Of a stretch of DNA of 64,000 nucleotides, positions 59,201 through 64,000 are shown piece by piece. The stretch covers positions 1 through 64,000 of the forward strand of contig NZ_MDZB01000068.1 of assembly GCF_001816145.1 (NCBI RefSeq). The letters are read 5' to 3'. The position numbers and the translations under genes were made by a program. Every line of letters starts with the position of its first letter. The stretch's first letter is position 1. The notes under the pieces are model-generated. The model was not told the origin of the DNA and ran no database searches. It was given only the letters and a program-made list of their open reading frames with translations. This DNA comes from Hymenobacter lapidarius. Lineage in GTDB: Bacteria > Bacteroidota > Bacteroidia > Cytophagales > Hymenobacteraceae.

Positions 59201-59471
59201 GGCCGACGAATCCGAGCAGGCGATGACGCATATTGCGGGCCGCTGCGTCGGTATATGTCAAGCACAGGATTTCCTGGGGGCGCACGTCGGGCTGCGTCAG
59301 CAGGAAAGCTACCCGGGCGGCCAGCAGCTGCGTTTTGCCAGTGCCAGGGCCGGCTACCACCAAAAGGGGCCCATCGGGGTGGGTTACCGCCTGGCGTTGG
59401 CGCTGGTTGAGGCCAGCCAGCTTCGATAATAAAGCAGCTGGCAGTACGGGTAACTCGGCAATGATTGGCAT
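56272..59471 (-). CDS. UvrD-type helicase with C-terminal PD-(D/E)xK nuclease, frameshifted
   Basis: A superfamily 1A helicase: VVAGPGTGKTQLLAARVAFLL near 38, LVDEYQDTNGAQS near 285, GDDDQSIFRFQGA, LLTAHSAKGLEWEHVWVLGC, RRLFFVALTRAQ. A RecB-like nuclease tail follows: LFGSAIHLALEEFF and CDVLDYKTGSP. The first frame stops at 56580. The remainder (GDYWRQGVFYRLLLAHDPDYRY, ending in a Cys-rich segment CGECTWC that with an upstream Cys could bind Fe-S, stop at 56272) is one frame away. One extra G near 56600-56610 (GGG for GG) would restore a 1066-residue protein. Likely a consensus error, but a real mutation is possible. Confidence 0.85.
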
Positions 59472-59719
59472 AAGCGGGAAGCAGAAAAGGTCGCAACGTG
59501 GTTGAGCAGCGGGCCTGGGTACTGCCCTCGGCAGCCTAGCAATACCAGCTTTGCTTTGTTGCTTCTACTTTTCTAATTCCTTGCCAATATCAATACTTAT
59601 TAAAACCAGATACTTATGATTTCATTCGCACCAAAACATAGCGCAAATTATGCAACATGCCACAAAAATTGCATTCCAAAATTCGATATTATGCATTCTG
59701 ATACAACGAAAAACTGCGG
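59472..59719. other. Intergenic region between helicase and regulator
   Basis: AT-rich, about 250 bases, no gene. No good sigma-54 (-24 GG/-12 GC) or TAnnTTTG match is found on the minus strand. A TGCCAC-N5-TTGCA sequence at about 59657-59672 matches the sigma-54 spacing on the plus strand, pointing away from the helicase, with one mismatch at the key GG. Confidence 0.4.
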
Positions 59720-61261
59720 TTACGTAGTAGCGGCGGCTTGTTTATGCAGATGCAAGTGCTTGGTCACCACCCGTACATCAATACCTAGTAGCTGAGCGGC
59801 CTGCCGCTTTACACCTCCACACTGGGCCACAACCCGGGCTACGTGCGCGGCCATTGCGGCTGCAAGCGTGAGCGAAGTGGCCGCACTTACTCCTGCCGCA
59901 TTGGCGTGTAAGCGGCGCGGCAGGTCGGCGGGCAGGATAAGCTGGCTTGGCTCACTGAACACATACAGGGTTTCGACTAGGTTTTCCAGCTCGCGCACGT
60001 TGCCAGGAAATGGGTAAGCCAGCAGCTTTTCCCTGGTGGCAGGGGCTAGCTCTAGCGGCACTTTTCGCTGTAAGCTTGCCTGCTTTTGGTGAATAAGAAA
60101 GTCAAGCAGCTTTCCGCGTTCATCCTGCGGTAACTCGCGCAGAGTGGGCAATTCCAATTCGGCCACAGCGAGCCGGTAGTAAAGGTCCCAGCGGAATCGA
60201 CCCTGCCCGCAGCGTTCCAGCAAATCGGCGTGCGTGGCCGCAATCACCCGCACATCTACCTGCCGGGGCTGGCCACCCAAGGGCTGAATTTCGCCCATCT
60301 GCACTACCCGCAGCAACGTTGCCTGCAGAGCTGGAGAGATATCACCTATTTCGTCCAGAAAGATGGTACCGCCATGCGCTAGCTCAAATAGCCCCTTAGT
60401 ATCCTTTTCGGCTCCGGTAAAAGCCCCTTTCACATATCCAAAAAGGCGGCTTTCCAGCACCGAATCGGTCAGGGCCGCGCAGTTGATGGGCAGGTAGGGC
60501 TGATGGTGCCGGGCTGACTTCTCGTGCACTGTACGGGCCAAATGCTCCTTTCCAGTGCCACTTTCGCCACGCACCAGCACCGTTACTTTATCGGCCCCCG
60601 CTACCTTAGCCGCTAAGCCATACACTCGTTGCAGTCCTGGCAGCAGCAGAAACTCAGTGGACATAGTCGGCGAGGCTTTTACCATGGCGTGATTACGCCG
60701 GGCGGGCCGCAGCGCCAGAGCAGCCGTACGGTTCGCCACTTGCTGTTCGCGCACGATAGCCGTCATTGGCACAGCCGATTGGGATACGTCCAGCTCAAGC
60801 AGGCTAGGACGGCCGTCAGGGTTGAATTTTCCTTCTCGGGTCTGTACCAAGTGCGTATCCAGCCCAAGTGTGGTATGCGCGATAAACCAGCTGAGCTGCA
60901 TGATGCTAGTGCCGGGTGAAAAATATAGTGTTAGCTCATGCTCCCGATGTTGCAGCAGCCAAGTTTCTATTTTAGTTTTTACCTCGGCTAGGCTGATGAC
61001 ATCGCGCACCTCCAGTAATTCGGCTTGCACTACCCGTCCTGGATGCTGGCGACGCACTAAGTTAGCCAGATGCTCTGTTTGCAGCTCTTGCTTCGGATTT
61101 GAGTACAGAAGTACATGCTTATCATAACCGCCTGCCGCGTAGAAATGCTGATGAAACTGCACCGTAGGGCCGATTTCATTAATACTTGAGGCTGCCTTCT
61201 GCCCAGCAGTATAAATAAAGTCGTGGCTATATGCAATCCAGGAAACGAGTAGGTGAGCCAT
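59720..61261 (-). CDS. RtcR-like sigma-54 activator with N-terminal CARF-like domain
   Basis: A 513-residue bacterial enhancer-binding protein. The N-terminal 180 residues have the CARF/RtcR layout: KHVLLYSNPK near 48, and TLYFSPGTSIMQLSWFIAH ... THLVQTREGKF with the Gly-Thr-x-x-Met ligand loop that in CARF domains binds cyclic oligonucleotides or RNA ends. The AAA+ core follows: VRGESGTGKEHLARTVHE, the sigma-54 contact loop GAFTGA, GTIFLDEIGDIS and YPFPGNVRELENLVE. The C-terminus is a Fis-type helix-turn-helix (KRQAAQLLGIDVRVVTKHL). It is the first gene on the minus strand of the island and is inferred to switch on the downstream helicase and pPIWI-RE genes. Confidence 0.9.
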   Translation of the reverse strand: MAHLLVSWIAYSHDFIYTAGQKAASSINEIGPTVQFHQHFYAAGGYDKHVLLYSNPKQELQTEHLANLVRRQHPGRVVQAELLEVRDVISLAEVKTKIETWLLQHREHELTLYFSPGTSIMQLSWFIAHTTLGLDTHLVQTREGKFNPDGRPSLLELDVSQSAVPMTAIVREQQVANRTAALALRPARRNHAMVKASPTMSTEFLLLPGLQRVYGLAAKVAGADKVTVLVRGESGTGKEHLARTVHEKSARHHQPYLPINCAALTDSVLESRLFGYVKGAFTGAEKDTKGLFELAHGGTIFLDEIGDISPALQATLLRVVQMGEIQPLGGQPRQVDVRVIAATHADLLERCGQGRFRWDLYYRLAVAELELPTLRELPQDERGKLLDFLIHQKQASLQRKVPLELAPATREKLLAYPFPGNVRELENLVETLYVFSEPSQLILPADLPRRLHANAAGVSAATSLTLAAAMAAHVARVVAQCGGVKRQAAQLLGIDVRVVTKHLHLHKQAAATT

Positions 61262-61341
61262 AAATTTAGGAAGCGACTTAGGATGCAGGAATTAGAAACA
61301 ACCACGTAACTTACTGTTGCGAGGCCATTTAATCGTTATTG

Positions 61342-61349
61342 CAAACGTA
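61342..61349 (-). promoter_or_regulatory. Possible -7 box for the CARF/sigma-54 regulator gene
   Basis: TACGTTTG on the minus strand, 81 bases before the start; TTG at 61367-61365 is 15 bases upstream, slightly short. It suggests housekeeping expression of the regulator itself. Confidence 0.4.
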
Positions 61350-61403
61350 CCAACAAACTCTATTCAAGGTCATATTTTGCTAATCCTTGCTGCAAAGTCC
61401 TCG

Positions 61404-61835
61404 AGGGCGGGTACCGGGCGGGCTACGAAATGACCAAACAACTCAAGGGTAGCAAGGTGCACGTAGCCAGCGACACGCAGGTTAATGAACAAGACCAGGC
61501 GCAGATTAGCGCCTTAGGTAAAGAAGAGCAAGTCGCCTCGGGGTAAAGCGTTACGCTGGCTTATACCGACCAGCAATAACCTGGCGAAGCCCCGACTTAA
61601 GCAACCGAAGCCGATGCCCACAGCGTTGACCTGCAGCTTATCAAACTCAGCTAGGCCAAATGCGGCTTCGTGCTACTGCCCTACCGCTGAGTCGTCGAGC
61701 GCAGCCTGAATTGAAGCGCCCGCTACAAGCACTTAGCCGACATATTGTAACAGCTCTACTACCTGGCTTTTGCCGGACTCATGCTAGCCAAAGCAACCAG
61801 TCTTAAACGCTCCCAGGTGTATAACATCATAAACC
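61404..61835 (+). pseudogene. Decayed IS5-type transposase
   Basis: Plus-strand translation with several stops reads KGSKVHVASDTQ, then EQDQAQISALGKEEQVASG, SVTLAYTDQQ, KCGFVLLPYR-VVERSL, RYKHLADI and YYLAFAGLMLAKATSLKRSQVYNII. These are the DDE-domain landmarks of IS5/DUF772-type transposases in order (SKxHxAxD, the Asp strand, and the terminal WVVERS...RRYKxLA signature). At least six in-frame stops and missing segments show long decay. No clear terminal inverted repeats were found. It occupies the gap between the two divergent defence gene blocks. Confidence 0.8.
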
Positions 61836-61998
61836 AGCAGTGCCTCAATCGCTCAATTACTGGAAATATACTTCGATGCACTTAGTATGAATGTTGTACA
61901 AATGCTGCCTCCCATAGCGTCACACCTTCTGGAAGCTAAACGCCGCTCCCGGCCTCCTACCTTTAGGTCATATTAGCAGTTGCACCCGTTCTCCGACT

Positions 61999-64000
<2,002 letters not shown>

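Noticed and set aside
61404..61835. Functional regulatory RNA or gene upstream of the SNF2 helicase
   Set aside because: The stretch translates to ordered but broken IS5-type transposase motifs, which explains it as a dead insertion element.

Overview
The window is a GC-rich Bacteroidota chromosome segment, most like Hymenobacter (Cytophagales). Supporting signs are TAnnTTTG-type -7 promoter boxes with an upstream TTG, the order sdhC-sdhA-sdhB with a single-gene cytochrome b, Type IX secretion-style surface proteins with a C-terminal sorting domain, a RecQ with a C-terminal helix-turn-helix, and several families of intergenic palindromic repeats.

Bases 1-40,700 are mostly core genome. From the left: the N-terminal 775 residues of a large surface protein; the succinate dehydrogenase operon; an FMN reductase; two divergent membrane proteins (DUF2062, YihY/BrkB); a DbpA-like DEAD-box helicase with a small tyrosine phosphatase; a barrel protein; an MtfA-like peptidase; an M2 peptidase lipoprotein; an alpha/beta hydrolase without a visible nucleophile serine; a fasciclin lipoprotein; a pirin; an S24-type repressor; recQ; a DUF559 nuclease between two 51-bp repeats; a THUMP RNA methyltransferase; a sugar MFS transporter; murB; a Type IX-secreted phospholipase D-like protein; mutS2; a TIGR02757 protein; a LysM protein; kdsB; DUF1622; SUI1; a lipid kinase; gap; and tRNA-Glu(UUC).

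Bases 40,700-64,000, just past tRNA-Glu, form an accessory defence island. All intact genes up to 61,261 are on the minus strand. In transcription order they are a CARF-like/sigma-54 activator (RtcR-like), a UvrD-type helicase with a PD-(D/E)xK tail (frameshifted), the three-gene pPIWI-RE module (REase, DinG-like Fe-S helicase, prokaryotic PIWI), a terminator, and then a two-gene unit of a 2055-residue ATPase and a 405-residue partner coupled by a GTGA overlap. That last pair is the least recognisable content and the best candidate for an undescribed system. A decayed IS5-type transposase separates the cluster from a divergent SNF2-type helicase cut by the window end.

Four genes (murB, gap, a small membrane protein, the UvrD helicase) each lack exactly one base in a short run or G/C-rich context. 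Two are normally essential, so consensus-sequence errors are the likeliest cause, and the broken helicase should not be read as a true pseudogene without checking. Several promoters place the -7 box 2-5 bases before the start codon, suggesting leaderless mRNAs.
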